Made by a program: the position numbers and the translations under genes. Below, in pieces: positions 15,637 through 24,570 of a DNA stretch of 44,845 nucleotides. The DNA comes from Acidobacteriota bacterium (GTDB lineage: Bacteria > Acidobacteriota > Terriglobia > Terriglobales > Acidobacteriaceae), in assembly GCA_003225075.1 (NCBI GenBank), contig QIAP01000060.1:1-44845 (forward strand). Direction: 5' to 3'. Position 1 is the first letter of the stretch. Each line of letters opens with the position of its first letter. A model generated the notes under the pieces. That model was not told the origin of the DNA and searched no databases. It worked only from the letters and a program-made list of their open reading frames with translations.

Positions 15637-16449
15637 ATGCCCCGATACGAATATCGCCCACTCAAACCAACTCCGCCTGCGGAACAGGTCTTTATTGAAT
15701 GGATCGACCAACTCGACCGGGAGTTTATAAACCGCGAGCCCAACCACCGCAGCGATGTGGTGCGCGCTGCCCTGCACCAACTTTATCTGGGCCGTCCGTA
15801 CCGCACACCAGAGTCAGGCGGGCCGCTGGCGCAGCAAGCACTGGTGCACTCGTTTGACCCACGCAACGCCACGCTTGAGCCTGAGTATTACGGAGATGTG
15901 GATTCCGCGAAATATGCCGAGCGCAAACCGCTGATCTGGTTCTGGATGATGTATGACCGTTCGCCGGTGGGCTTGAATCATTGGCTCGGGTATCGAGTGC
16001 GCGCCATGCTGGCGCGCCATGTTTTTAAACACTGCGGGAAGAATGTAAAAATCTTTCACGGGGTGGAGGTTTCGTTCGGATACAACCTGACCGTCGAGGA
16101 CAATTGCACTATCCACAAATACGTTCTGCTCGATGATCGCGGTGAGATCATCATCCACGAGGGTAGTTCGGTCTCCGACTACGCAAACGTCTACTCGCAT
16201 GCGCACGATCTCAACGACGGCATGATCGTCGACGATCAGCGCACTGAGATTGGCCCCAAGGCACGTATCACGTATCACGCTACAGTATTAAGCGGAGTGA
16301 CGGTGGCAGAACATGGGATGGTAGGGGCGATGGGCGTCGCTTCTAAAAATGTGGAGCCTTTTCATATTGTTGCCGGTATCCCGGCCAAGCCGGTGAAGAT
16401 AAAGCCGATCGCGCCGGAAGAGTTGCGGCGGAAGTTCGAGCAAAAGTAA
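15637..16449 (+). CDS. Hexapeptide-repeat acyltransferase
   Basis: A 270-residue protein whose C-terminal half is a left-handed beta-helix acyltransferase of the maltose/galactoside/NodL acetyltransferase type. It has hexapeptide turns from KIFHGVEVSFGYNLTVEDNC through VLLDDRGEIIIHEGSSVSDY, the catalytic His region YSHAHDLND, and the closing VLSGVTVAEHGMVGAMGVAS and VAGIPAKPVKIKP. The N-terminal 120 residues are an extra domain, possibly a substrate-recognition cap. It should acetylate a sugar or sugar-like acceptor using acetyl-CoA. The acceptor is unknown. I prefer the ATG at 15637 (GCGAGG upstream) over the open frame back to 15595. It stands alone on the plus strand, divergent from the ureohydrolase operon. 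Confidence 0.88.
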   Translation: MPRYEYRPLKPTPPAEQVFIEWIDQLDREFINREPNHRSDVVRAALHQLYLGRPYRTPESGGPLAQQALVHSFDPRNATLEPEYYGDVDSAKYAERKPLIWFWMMYDRSPVGLNHWLGYRVRAMLARHVFKHCGKNVKIFHGVEVSFGYNLTVEDNCTIHKYVLLDDRGEIIIHEGSSVSDYANVYSHAHDLNDGMIVDDQRTEIGPKARITYHATVLSGVTVAEHGMVGAMGVASKNVEPFHIVAGIPAKPVKIKPIAPEELRRKFEQK

Positions 16450-16847
16450 ATGCGGAACATTGCGACGGCATTAGCTGGCACATTTTCCCATTATGGTCGA
16501 ACCTCATAGAATTTGTCATTAATGTTATAACTGTAATGTTAGACTGCCTGTACGCTCCATTGATCAAATATCAGTCCTTGGACTTGCTCAGAACACATGC
16601 CGCCCATCCCCACACACTCGAAAGTGCCGCTGGTTGGAGTGGTTCTCTCAGCGTTGGTCCTGGTCGCTCTTGGCGCGAGCACTCTGTTCACCGTCATCAG
16701 TTACGTCACCAGATAAATCATTTTTTCGTTTGACTTCCTACAAATGCGGCATGCTGAAACACGTAGCTGCGTCTTCAGGTTCCTATAAGGGTTGTGAACT
16801 GCGAGGTTACATGGTTTCGCGTCTGCTAGAATCGAGGCCAACCTCGG
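16450..16847. other. Intergenic stretch with a small ORF and a start-site hairpin
   Basis: The 398 bases between the acyltransferase and the M50 protease hold one plausible small gene (16597-16716, listed separately). A local AT-rich part around 16500-16545 includes TTGTCA and TTATAAC. A strong hairpin, CGAGG (16833-16837) / CCTCG (16842-16846), directly precedes the ATG of the protease gene at 16848 and may affect its translation, because no ribosome binding site is visible there. Other open frames in this stretch are shadows. Confidence 0.4.
16597..16716 (+). CDS. Candidate 39-residue single-span membrane peptide
   Basis: An ATG-started frame encodes MPPIPTHSKVPLVGVVLSAL followed by VLVALGASTLFTVISYVTR and a TAA stop. 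A short polar N-terminus is followed by one uninterrupted hydrophobic helix of about 22-25 residues and a final Arg, the layout of a small membrane protein. There is no strong Shine-Dalgarno sequence. The coding call rests only on the clean hydrophobic pattern and the otherwise empty surroundings. The function is unknown. Confidence 0.4.
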   Translation: MPPIPTHSKVPLVGVVLSALVLVALGASTLFTVISYVTR

Positions 16848-17549
16848 ATGACCCTGCAGCATGTTGACATTCTATTTCAGTTGATCGTGTTCTTGTTTGC
16901 GATCAGCTTTCACGAATCGGCGCACGCCTGGACGGCGAACCGTTGCGGCGACCCTACCGCCCGCATGCTGGGCCGAATCACGCTTAATCCAATCAAGCAT
17001 ATTGACCCGGTGGGAACCGTTTTGCTGCCCTTGATCGCATCCGTGGCACGAATTCCGATGCTGGGCTGGGCCAAGCCAACTCCGGTGAACCCGCAGAATT
17101 TCAAAAACCCAGTGCGGGATGACATCCTTACTTCCGTGGCGGGGCCTATTAGCAATTTTCTGGTGGCCGGTGGCGCGCTCTGCGTGCTCGCGCTTATTTC
17201 ATTTGCGTCGCCTCTGGGGCACCAGATTGTCCACGCCATCCCGTTCGTATATCCGAATCGTCTTGAACTATTGGCCGCGCAAACAGGTTCCGCCCTTATG
17301 CCACTGAGCTTGTTGGCGTATGAATTGATGGTCATCAATATAGTTCTCGGAGTCTTTAATCTGATCCCGATTCCACCGCTGGATGGAAGCCACGTAATAC
17401 GACATTTTCTGCCGGATCCAATACTGCGGGTCTACGACACAGTTGGTATTTTTGGCTTGATGGCGCTGGTCTATCTTGGAGGGGGGTTACTAGCGCGTTT
17501 GATCTATCCTGTAAAAGATCTATTTGACTCTTTCTTGATCCGATTCTGA
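16848..17549 (+). CDS. Site-2-type metalloprotease, M50 family
   Basis: A 233-residue membrane zinc protease of the small M50 (YwhC/SpoIVFB-like) group. The zinc motif HESAH (His22, Glu23, His26) lies in the first helix, FAISFHESAHAW. The third-ligand motif is seen as NLIPIPPLDGSHV near residue 180. About five hydrophobic segments are present, including VAGPISNFLVAGGALCVLAL. It should cut a membrane-embedded substrate; candidates include the anti-sigma factor in this window, but nothing in the sequence proves that. Its stop overlaps the trpS start (TGATG). A hairpin precedes the ATG. Confidence 0.9.
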   Translation: MTLQHVDILFQLIVFLFAISFHESAHAWTANRCGDPTARMLGRITLNPIKHIDPVGTVLLPLIASVARIPMLGWAKPTPVNPQNFKNPVRDDILTSVAGPISNFLVAGGALCVLALISFASPLGHQIVHAIPFVYPNRLELLAAQTGSALMPLSLLAYELMVINIVLGVFNLIPIPPLDGSHVIRHFLPDPILRVYDTVGIFGLMALVYLGGGLLARLIYPVKDLFDSFLIRF

Positions 17550-18643
17550 TGACTTCACGTTCCAATCACCGCAAACGGGTGCTAAGCGGCATGCGTTCTA
17601 CCGGTAAGCTGCACCTGGGCAATTTTGTCGGCGCGCTCGACAACTGGGTGCGCATGCAGGATCAGTACGAGTGCTTCTTCTTTGTCGCAGATTGGCACGC
17701 TCTCACCACCGACTACGCTGATACCTCGCGCATAAAGGAGAATTCGCTGGAGGTACTCCTCGACTGGCTGGCTGCCGGACTCGATCCGGAGCGTTGTACC
17801 ATGTTCATTCAGTCACACGTTCCCGCACACGCCGAATTGCACCTATTGTTCTCGATGATCACACCGTTAGGTTGGCTGGAGCGTGTACCTAGCTACAAGG
17901 AGCAAAGAGAAAACATTGCGGAGAAGGATCTGGGAACTTACGGATTTCTCGGTTACCCAGTTCTGCAAGCGGCGGACATTCTGATCTACAAAGGCGACTT
18001 CGTTCCGGTCGGCGAAGACCAAGTGCCGCATGTGGAGTTGACACGGGAAATCGCCCGCCGTTTTAACATGTTTTATCCCCGCCGGAACCGCGGTCACGAA
18101 GCTTTTGGCATCAACCCTGAGGAGGCCAACCGTCTTTACTGTGTTTTTCCTGAGCCACAGCCGCTGCTGACACCTGCCGCAAAGCTGCCGGGCACCGATG
18201 GCCGCAAGATGTCGAAATCCTATGGAAACACGATTCTACTGACCGATCCGGAGCCAGTGGTTCGGCAGAAACTCAAGACCATGGTCACCGACCCAGCACG
18301 GGTGCGCCGCACCGATCCAGGTAATCCGGATGTGTGCCCGGTGGGCGATCTGCACAAGATTTTTAGCGACCGCTCAACTATCGCCAAGGTTGATGAGGGT
18401 TGCCGCTCGGCTGGAATCGGCTGTATCGAGTGCAAAAGCTGGGCGGCAGACGCCTTAGTGAACATCCTCACGCCTATGCAGGAACGCCGGAGAAAATACG
18501 AGGAGAATCCGCGGCTGGCATGGGATATTCTTGAAGCAGGTTCATCCCGGGCACGGAAAGTGGCCGGCAACACCATGGATGAAGTGCGTGAGGCCATGGG
18601 CATCTCATTGCAGTACGAGCGCCCCGACGCGCTCGCTAAATAA
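17549..18643 (+). CDS. trpS: Tryptophanyl-tRNA synthetase
   Basis: A 364-residue class I aminoacyl-tRNA synthetase that charges tRNA-Trp in the cytoplasm. The HIGH-like motif is STGKLHLGN near residue 16. The KMSKS loop is GRKMSKSYGN, near residue 222. The tryptophan pocket and Rossmann fold elements (CFFFVADWHALTT, YPVLQAADILIYKGDFVPVG) are present. The length is slightly above the family norm, partly through an insertion around residues 174-195 (RNRGHEAFGINPEEANRLYC). The start overlaps the M50 gene stop by one base. scpA follows 23 bases later, so it is probably cotranscribed with the scp genes. Confidence 0.96.
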   Translation: MTSRSNHRKRVLSGMRSTGKLHLGNFVGALDNWVRMQDQYECFFFVADWHALTTDYADTSRIKENSLEVLLDWLAAGLDPERCTMFIQSHVPAHAELHLLFSMITPLGWLERVPSYKEQRENIAEKDLGTYGFLGYPVLQAADILIYKGDFVPVGEDQVPHVELTREIARRFNMFYPRRNRGHEAFGINPEEANRLYCVFPEPQPLLTPAAKLPGTDGRKMSKSYGNTILLTDPEPVVRQKLKTMVTDPARVRRTDPGNPDVCPVGDLHKIFSDRSTIAKVDEGCRSAGIGCIECKSWAADALVNILTPMQERRRKYEENPRLAWDILEAGSSRARKVAGNTMDEVREAMGISLQYERPDALAK

Positions 18644-18666
18644 ACCGTTCGAACGCACTAGGAAAA

Positions 18667-19545
18667 ATGCCTGAACCTTTGAAGATTGTTTCGAGAAGGC
18701 CCGATCCCGCCGCGAGACCGGTTTCTTCACCCGTAAATCCGCCGGGCATCGAAAAAGCCGGGCATGACCAGGGTGAGTCACCGTTCGCGGTCAGCGTCGG
18801 CGCGGTGTATGAAGGTCCACTCGATCTGCTGCTCGATCTGATCCGCAAACAGGATATCGATATTTACGATATCCCCATCGCCGAGATCACCGCGCAGTAC
18901 CTGGCCTATGTGGAAAAGTTGCAGGAGCTGGATGTGAACGTGGCTGCGGATTTTATCTACATGGCCGCCGTGCTCATCCATATCAAATCGAAGATGCTTC
19001 TGCCACGCGATCCGTTTGCGTCAGCGGAGAGCGAAGAGGATCCGCGGAACGAACTAGTGAACCGCCTGCTGGAACATGAGAAATTCAAATCCGCCGCTCA
19101 AATGCTCTTTCAGAAGCAACAGATTGAGAACGCGGTTTGGTCTAACCCGGCCATCAAGGAGTTCATGGATGCGGAGGGCACCGACCCTGAGATGGCAGCC
19201 GATGTAATTGATCTGGTCAAGACATTCCAACAGATCCTGGATCGAGCGCGGTCGCGTCCGATTCTCCAGATAGATGAGGAAGGAGTGACGGTCGGCCAGA
19301 TGATCGACTATTTGCGGCGGCGGCTTATGTTGGAAGACCGTCCGGTTCGGCTGAAGCAATTGCTGCGCAATGTTAACTCGCGGCAGACACTGGTGTGCAT
19401 GTTCCTCGCGCTACTCGAAATGGTTAGGCTGCAAGCGATTCAACTGCGGCAGGATCGCTTGTTCGGCGAAGTCCTCCTACGCAAGCACACCGGATTCGAG
19501 GCTATTATGGCAGAGCAGGCCGCGGTGCGGGACGATTGGCGGTAG
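18667..19545 (+). CDS. scpA: Segregation and condensation protein A
   Basis: A 292-residue kleisin that, with ScpB, bridges the SMC dimer to make the bacterial condensin for chromosome segregation. The family N-terminus is seen around FAVSVGAVYEGPLDLLLDLI and RKQDIDIYDIPIAEITAQYL, then DFIYMAAVLIHIKSKMLLPR. The winged-helix C-terminus is seen around LVCMFLALLEMVRLQAIQLR. About 38 residues before the conserved start (residues 1-38, Pro/Arg-rich) are extra. scpB follows 70 bases downstream, the usual pairing. The smc gene is not in the window. Confidence 0.94.
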   Translation: MPEPLKIVSRRPDPAARPVSSPVNPPGIEKAGHDQGESPFAVSVGAVYEGPLDLLLDLIRKQDIDIYDIPIAEITAQYLAYVEKLQELDVNVAADFIYMAAVLIHIKSKMLLPRDPFASAESEEDPRNELVNRLLEHEKFKSAAQMLFQKQQIENAVWSNPAIKEFMDAEGTDPEMAADVIDLVKTFQQILDRARSRPILQIDEEGVTVGQMIDYLRRRLMLEDRPVRLKQLLRNVNSRQTLVCMFLALLEMVRLQAIQLRQDRLFGEVLLRKHTGFEAIMAEQAAVRDDWR

Positions 19546-19615
19546 CGCGACAGAAAGTGGTCAGGTTACGGCCGGACGCGTAGAGCGGCGCAATAATTGA
19601 AATGACAATCCTCAC

Positions 19616-20353
19616 ATGAGTCTTAAAGCCAAACTTGAAGCCATCATCTATGCAGCGGAAACGCCGATTACTTTGGATCACATGGTCCAGTTGGTGAACG
19701 ATTCTGTTGCGAACGAGACTGCCCCCGCCGATGATGCTGGGATCAAGCTCCAGGTTCGTGATGCTATCGAAGGGTTGATAGCCGACTACAGCTCTCCCGA
19801 TCACGGGGTTGAGATCCGCCAGATCGCCGGCGGATACCGCATGTCTACGAAGCCTGAGCACCATGACGTGGTGCGGGCATTTGCCAAGAGCTTGAAACCG
19901 CCAATCCGACTTTCACTTCCGGCGCTTGAAACTCTGGCGGTAATCGCTTACAAGCAGCCGGTCACGGTCCCTGAAATCAGCGAAATTCGCGGGGTCGATT
20001 CCAGTGGCGTGATTGCCACCCTGCTGGATCGCAAGCTGATTACGACCGCCGGACGAAAAGCAGTCATTGGGCGCCCCATCCTCTACAAAACCAGTAAGGA
20101 ATTCTTGCTTCGTTTCGGTTTGAAGGACGTTGGCGAACTACCCAGCATGGAAGAATTTGAGAACCTAGTGGCGCAATCCTTTGAAGCAGACCTGCCTGCC
20201 GCCCTTGAGGGCCCTTCTGATGCAACCGGTGTACCGGACAACGGGGCCGTGGAACCGCAACACGGCGAACGAGAAGACGATGCCAGCCGGGGCGACCGTG
20301 AGAATGAATCTGTGCACCAGGCTGAAACGTCCACCAGCCGCTCGCAGGAGTAG
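19616..20353 (+). CDS. scpB: Segregation and condensation protein B
   Basis: A 245-residue ScpB with two winged-helix domains. The first spans about residues 1-85 (LKAKLEAIIYAAETPITLDH, EIRQIAGGYRMSTKPEH). The second spans about 95-175 (LSLPALETLAVIAYKQPVTV, EISEIRGVDSSGVIATLLDR, VIGRPILYKTSKEFLLRFGL). The last 50 residues are acidic, low-complexity and probably disordered. It dimerises and binds ScpA in the SMC condensin. rluB begins 6 bases after its stop, an arrangement common in many bacteria. Confidence 0.94.
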   Translation: MSLKAKLEAIIYAAETPITLDHMVQLVNDSVANETAPADDAGIKLQVRDAIEGLIADYSSPDHGVEIRQIAGGYRMSTKPEHHDVVRAFAKSLKPPIRLSLPALETLAVIAYKQPVTVPEISEIRGVDSSGVIATLLDRKLITTAGRKAVIGRPILYKTSKEFLLRFGLKDVGELPSMEEFENLVAQSFEADLPAALEGPSDATGVPDNGAVEPQHGEREDDASRGDRENESVHQAETSTSRSQE

Positions 20354-20359
20354 CCGCTA

Positions 20360-21133
20360 ATGCCTGCGGAACGCCTCCAAAAAATAATTGCCGCTGCCGG
20401 AGTCGCTTCTCGTCGCAAGGCTGAAGAACTCATCACCGCGGGTCGTGTGGTAGTTAACGGAAACGTGGTGACCGAGCTCGGTTCAAAAGCCGACCCGGAG
20501 CATGATCACATCCGAGTGGATGGCAAGCTTCTACATGGTTCCCAGCGCCCTGTCTATCTTTTATTGAACAAGCCCAAGGGTTTCGTGACGACGATGAGCG
20601 ACCCCGAGCGACGGCCCACGGTCATGGATTTGGTACGCGGTGTGGGCAGCAGAGTGTACCCGGTCGGCCGCCTGGATTACGCTAGCGAAGGCTTGCTATT
20701 ACTTACCAATGACGGAGACCTGGCTCATCGGCTAATGAAGGCAGCATCGCACGTCGCCAAGACCTACGTCGTCAAAGTGAGCGGCAAACCGGCGGAGGAG
20801 AAACTTGTGCGCCTGCGGGCGGGACTTTCGATCGGTACGGATCAGCAGAAACGAGTCAAGACCTCGCCCGCGAGAATCCGTCTGGTGCGCGACGCGCCGA
20901 ATCCGTGGTATGAAATTACATTGATTGAGGGCCGCAACCGACAAATCCGGCGCATGTTCGAAGAGATTGGGCATCACGTAGAGAAGATCAGGCGTGTGCG
21001 TTATGGTCCCTTGGAACTGGACGTCGAACCTGGAAAATTTCGTCTGCTCACGCTGCAAGAAATCGCCAAACTAAAATCCCTGTCGCAGACGGGTTCCCCC
21101 CTAGTACGAAGCCATCGCAGCCTGTCATCATAG
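20360..21133 (+). CDS. rluB: Large-subunit rRNA pseudouridine synthase, RsuA/RluB family
   Basis: A 257-residue enzyme. An N-terminal S4 RNA-binding domain (AERLQKIIAAAGVASRRKAE through VVVNGNVV) is followed by the catalytic pseudouridine synthase domain, with the catalytic Asp in GRLDYASEGLLLLTNDGDLA. The motif NRQIRRMFEEIGHHVEKIRR is also typical. Members of this branch modify 23S rRNA near the peptidyl transferase centre (RluB) or 16S rRNA (RsuA). RluB is the likelier identity here given the scpAB neighbourhood. It is part of the trpS-scpA-scpB-rluB-hisC run. Confidence 0.92.
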   Translation: MPAERLQKIIAAAGVASRRKAEELITAGRVVVNGNVVTELGSKADPEHDHIRVDGKLLHGSQRPVYLLLNKPKGFVTTMSDPERRPTVMDLVRGVGSRVYPVGRLDYASEGLLLLTNDGDLAHRLMKAASHVAKTYVVKVSGKPAEEKLVRLRAGLSIGTDQQKRVKTSPARIRLVRDAPNPWYEITLIEGRNRQIRRMFEEIGHHVEKIRRVRYGPLELDVEPGKFRLLTLQEIAKLKSLSQTGSPLVRSHRSLSS

Positions 21134-21142
21134 GCATCGAAC

Positions 21143-22270
21143 ATGAGCCGATTCTACGATCTGGTTACGGAACATGTGCGAACTTTGGGAAGAGGCACCC
21201 CCGGCAAACCTAAGCGCTACGCGGAACGGGATGGCGCTCTGAACTGCATCAGAATGGCCTCCAATGAAAACCCCTTTGGCCCATCTCCGCTGGCCATCGA
21301 AGCTATGCAGGCCGTGGCGGAGGAATCTAACTTTTACCCCGACAATAACGTTGCTGAGTTACGCCGGAAAATTGCGGAGCGTCACCTGCTGGCGATTGAG
21401 AGCGTCCTGGTCACGGCGGGTTCTACGTCACTTCTTGGCATCATTGCGCGCACTTTACTTTCGCCAGGTCGCAATGCAGTCAGCAGCGAACGTTCCTTCA
21501 TCGTATATTCCATCGCCACTAAGGCCGCCGGGGGGCGTTTAATCGAGGTGCCGATGCGCCACGATGGCTTCGATCTTGACGCCATTGCCGACGCGATCGA
21601 TCAGAACACGCGAATTATTTTCGTGGCCAATCCAAATAATCCAACGGGCACAATTGTGGGTCCGGACGCTCTCGACCGTTTCCTGACTCGTATCCCAGAT
21701 CATGTCATCGTTGTATTGGACGAGGCTTATTACGACTTTGCACAATACTTTGCTGTGGCTCGCGGCGTGGAATATTCGCGCGCACTCGAATATGTCCGCC
21801 AAGGCCGCAATGTAGTGGTCTTGCGTACCTTCTCGAAAGCACATGGCTTGGCGGGAGTGCGGGTAGGGTACGGGTTGGGTCCAGCCGAACTGATGGGATA
21901 TTTCAGGCGTATGCGGACCACGTTCTCGGTGTCGGTAATGGCGCAGGCAGCAGCGTCGGCCGCCCTTGAAGACGCAGGCCACATTCAACAAGCATTGGAA
22001 AACAATGCGGAGCAGTCGGCGCTGCTGAGCAATGCCATTTTCTCGATGGGATATCACGTATCTACAACCTGGGGAAATTTTCTTTATTGCGAGCTCGGCG
22101 GGGACGCAGGTGCGATCGCCTCGGCCCTACAGGTGGAAGGAGTAATTATCAGGCCGCTGGGGGCGTGGGGCGCACCGACAGCGATTCGTGTCACAGTCGG
22201 GACGCCGGACCAAAATCAGATTTTTCTGAAGGCTTTCAAGAAAGTGATGGACGGCACGCCGGTCAGGTAA
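21143..22270 (+). CDS. hisC: Histidinol-phosphate aminotransferase
   Basis: A 375-residue fold-type I PLP enzyme. It converts imidazole-acetol phosphate and glutamate to histidinol phosphate in histidine synthesis, and may also serve aromatic amino acids. The substrate motif near the N-terminus is ASNENPFGPSPLAIEAM. The PLP-binding region includes FVANPNNPTGTIV and VVLDEAYYDF. The Schiff-base Lys lies in RTFSKAHGLAGVRVGYGLG. It stands 9 bases after rluB. No other his genes are nearby. It faces the ROK kinase gene tail to tail. A weak AATCC/GGATT hairpin followed by GTTTTGG lies just past the stop. Confidence 0.92.
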   Translation: MSRFYDLVTEHVRTLGRGTPGKPKRYAERDGALNCIRMASNENPFGPSPLAIEAMQAVAEESNFYPDNNVAELRRKIAERHLLAIESVLVTAGSTSLLGIIARTLLSPGRNAVSSERSFIVYSIATKAAGGRLIEVPMRHDGFDLDAIADAIDQNTRIIFVANPNNPTGTIVGPDALDRFLTRIPDHVIVVLDEAYYDFAQYFAVARGVEYSRALEYVRQGRNVVVLRTFSKAHGLAGVRVGYGLGPAELMGYFRRMRTTFSVSVMAQAAASAALEDAGHIQQALENNAEQSALLSNAIFSMGYHVSTTWGNFLYCELGGDAGAIASALQVEGVIIRPLGAWGAPTAIRVTVGTPDQNQIFLKAFKKVMDGTPVR

Positions 22271-22344
22271 TCCACTTTATCGGATTGTTTTGGTCAATCT
22301 TTCATGGCGTGAGGCTAAATTTTATCTATATCCCGGGTTGGATA

Positions 22345-23367
22345 TTATCTAGCAACCATGGGCAATCGCGCCGCGCCATATAATCCCGCATCGCTCCCTA
22401 ACAAAGCCCGAGTAATGATTGTCTTTCTTCCCGCGCCCGGATCGACTTTTGCCGACGCGCCGGTTGCGTCACTCAGCGGATCAGAGGGCGCGGTGGCCGC
22501 GTACACCATTGATCGCTGCCGCAGTTCTTCAAAGATGCTGGGGGAGAATGCATCCCACGCGCTCGAAACGCCGCCTCCTATCACGTAAATGGGCAGGTTC
22601 AGCGAGTTCACCAGAGCAGCGAGAACGATTCCCAGAGACCGTCCGACGTGGCGGAAAATTCGGCGTGCGGATTCGTCCCCTTGAATGGCAAGGTTGTACA
22701 CGGCCTTAGCGCTGAATTCAGGATTATTACTCGCCGCAGCCGCCAACTCGACAGCCTCGCCATTGGCAATTGCTTCGTGCGCCATTCGTACGACAGCGGT
22801 CGCAGAGGCGTATTGCTCCAGGCAACCGCGGTTGCCACATCCGCAGAGCTGACCTTCGGGCTCTACCGTAATATGTCCGAATTCGCCGGCCATTCCAACC
22901 ATGCCGTGCCAAATGCGCCCGTCGAGCACGATTCCCCCACCAACGCCGGTACCCAGAGTCAACATGGCTACGTCATCAAAGTTGCGTGCCGCTCCCAACC
23001 ACTTCTCGCCAAAGGCTGCGACATTCGCATCGTTATCCAGGATGACCCGCGTGCCCAATCGTTTTTCAATCTCCGACCGCACCGGAGAATCAGCCCATCC
23101 AGGCAAATTCGGAGATTCGCGAATCATTCCGGTCCGCATGTCAATGATCCCCGGCACACCAATGCCGATGCCCTCTAATGTGGCCAAGTCCTTATACTTT
23201 GCAGTCAAGTGCTGGACGGCATCGCACATATCATTGATGACGTGGTCGCGGCCAAGCGTCACTCGTGTGCCCAAGCTGATCTTTTCCAACAAGGAACCCT
23301 GTTCCTCAACCGCCGCGATGCGAAGGTTGGTCCCCCCGAGATCAACACCGATTGAAAAGTTAGGCAT
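22345..23367 (-). CDS. ROK-family sugar kinase, glucokinase-like
   Basis: A 340-residue ROK-family kinase likely to phosphorylate glucose or another hexose with ATP. The N-terminal phosphate loop is IGVDLGGTNLRIAAVE. The sugar-binding and catalytic base region is VILDNDANVAAFGEKWLGAA. The ATP site is LTLGTGVGGGIVLDG. The ROK zinc motif is GEFGHITVEPEGQLCGCGNR GCLEQY, giving CGCGxxGC. No helix-turn-helix precedes the kinase domain, so it is an enzyme rather than a ROK repressor. The first 10 residues lead directly into the P-loop, which supports the chosen ATG. It lies downstream of mutM on the same strand with a 90-base gap. Confidence 0.92.
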   Translation of the reverse strand: MPNFSIGVDLGGTNLRIAAVEEQGSLLEKISLGTRVTLGRDHVINDMCDAVQHLTAKYKDLATLEGIGIGVPGIIDMRTGMIRESPNLPGWADSPVRSEIEKRLGTRVILDNDANVAAFGEKWLGAARNFDDVAMLTLGTGVGGGIVLDGRIWHGMVGMAGEFGHITVEPEGQLCGCGNRGCLEQYASATAVVRMAHEAIANGEAVELAAAASNNPEFSAKAVYNLAIQGDESARRIFRHVGRSLGIVLAALVNSLNLPIYVIGGGVSSAWDAFSPSIFEELRQRSMVYAATAPSDPLSDATGASAKVDPGAGRKTIITRALLGSDAGLYGAARLPMVAR

Positions 23368-23457
23368 GTTCGCGAATCAGAGTATCATTCGGGATTTTCG
23401 ATTACCAATCTGCTGCGTCCGATTCAAGCGGAGCGAGGGCAAATGGCCAGTGACACT

Positions 23458-24339
23458 TCATTTCTGGCATTTAGGGCAGTAGTGGCTGCTTCGCCCAGCG
23501 ATGACTACGCGCTTGACCGGAGTCCGGCATACGAGGCAGGGTTCGCCTTCACGGCCATACACCCGATGTTGCAGCTGAAAAAAGCCCTCGGCACCGTCCG
23601 CATCCACATAGTCGGAGATAGACGAGCCACCCAGTGAAATCGCCTGGTTCAGCACTTGCTGGACAGATCGATATAAACGACGCAATTGGTCACGCGAGAG
23701 TGACGCCACTCGCCGTCGCGGCCGAATGCCAGCGCGAAACAGCGACTCATCCGCGTAAATGTTACCGACCCCGCTCAGGAGCCTCTGGTTCAGCAAAGCA
23801 CTTTTGATTGGAGTCTTGCGTCCGCGGAAAAGATCGAGGAAACGCTCGACTACAACTTCCAACGGCTCAGAACCCGCTGCGGCGAACTCGCGGCCCGCTG
23901 ATACGCTCAAACGTCCAAACCGGCGTGGATCGACGAAACGCAATTCCCTGCCCGACGCCAGTTTCACAATAGCATGAGTATGCTTGGCGATCTCCGCCGC
24001 GGCGGAACAGACGACGAACTGCCCCGTCATCCCGAGGTGCACGATCCACTGAGACTCTGTCTGTGTGGAACGACCCTGATCGACAAATGCGCTATGTCTC
24101 TTGCGGGACGATCGAGAGGGCCTTGAGCGCCGTCGATCTGTTGCCAGATCAACAACAATATGCTTCCCTACTCGTCGTACACCCGCGATCCGCTTGCCCT
24201 CCAGAGTGTCCACGATAGCCGCCGCTGGAGACTTCAGAGGTTCTGGCTTTGAGCCCAGCCAGACAGACTCAATAAGGTCGCCCGTGACTCGACTTGCCAG
24301 CCCTCGCGCAATGGTTTCGACTTCCGGAAGCTCAGGCAT
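23458..24339 (-). CDS. mutM: Formamidopyrimidine-DNA glycosylase
   Basis: A 293-residue base-excision repair enzyme that removes 8-oxoguanine and nicks the abasic site. The N-terminus MPELPEVETIARGL supplies the catalytic Pro2 and Glu3. A Lys in RRVGKHIVVDL and the helix-two-turn-helix LLSGVGNIYADESLFRAGIR are present. The C-terminal zinc finger is CLVCRT...YCPKCQK. Compared with the usual 270 or so residues, it carries an insertion at about residues 68-96 that is rich in Arg and Ser, between two strands of the N-terminal domain. The family start and the catalytic residue fix the ATG. It is divergent from purA. Confidence 0.95.
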   Translation of the reverse strand: MPELPEVETIARGLASRVTGDLIESVWLGSKPEPLKSPAAAIVDTLEGKRIAGVRRVGKHIVVDLATDRRRSRPSRSSRKRHSAFVDQGRSTQTESQWIVHLGMTGQFVVCSAAAEIAKHTHAIVKLASGRELRFVDPRRFGRLSVSAGREFAAAGSEPLEVVVERFLDLFRGRKTPIKSALLNQRLLSGVGNIYADESLFRAGIRPRRRVASLSRDQLRRLYRSVQQVLNQAISLGGSSISDYVDADGAEGFFQLQHRVYGREGEPCLVCRTPVKRVVIAGRSSHYCPKCQK

Positions 24340-24478
24340 TAAAACAGTCTACCGTTGCTGGCAGTTAGTCGTCAGGTGGCCGAATGGCGCGACAGCCGCT
24401 CCGTCCTCCTTTCTCGCTTTTGCGTCAACGGGTAATTGCGGATACGGTGTGATTGGATTCTCCAGGAGGAAGTTCCAA

Positions 24479-24570
24479 TTGCCCATCCCGAGCACGGCAA
24501 TGTATCATGTTCAGTACACACCTGCTCGCCCTACATTCCAAGAATTCAGCGCTAGCACTTCCCACGTGGG
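24479..24570 (+). promoter_or_regulatory. Possible purA promoter and CCCACGTGGG palindrome
   Basis: The region between mutM and purA (24340-24627) has no gene. TTGCCC (24479-24484) and TATCAT (24503-24508), 18 bases apart, could drive purA with a leader of about 110 bases. Inside that leader lies a perfect 10-base palindrome, CCCACGTGGG (24561-24570), which could be an operator half of an unknown regulator or a small hairpin. Both calls are tentative. Confidence 0.3.

Noticed and set aside
22269-22290. Terminator between hisC and the ROK kinase
   Set aside because: The AATCC/GGATT stem has only five pairs and a short T run. It is too weak for a separate call.
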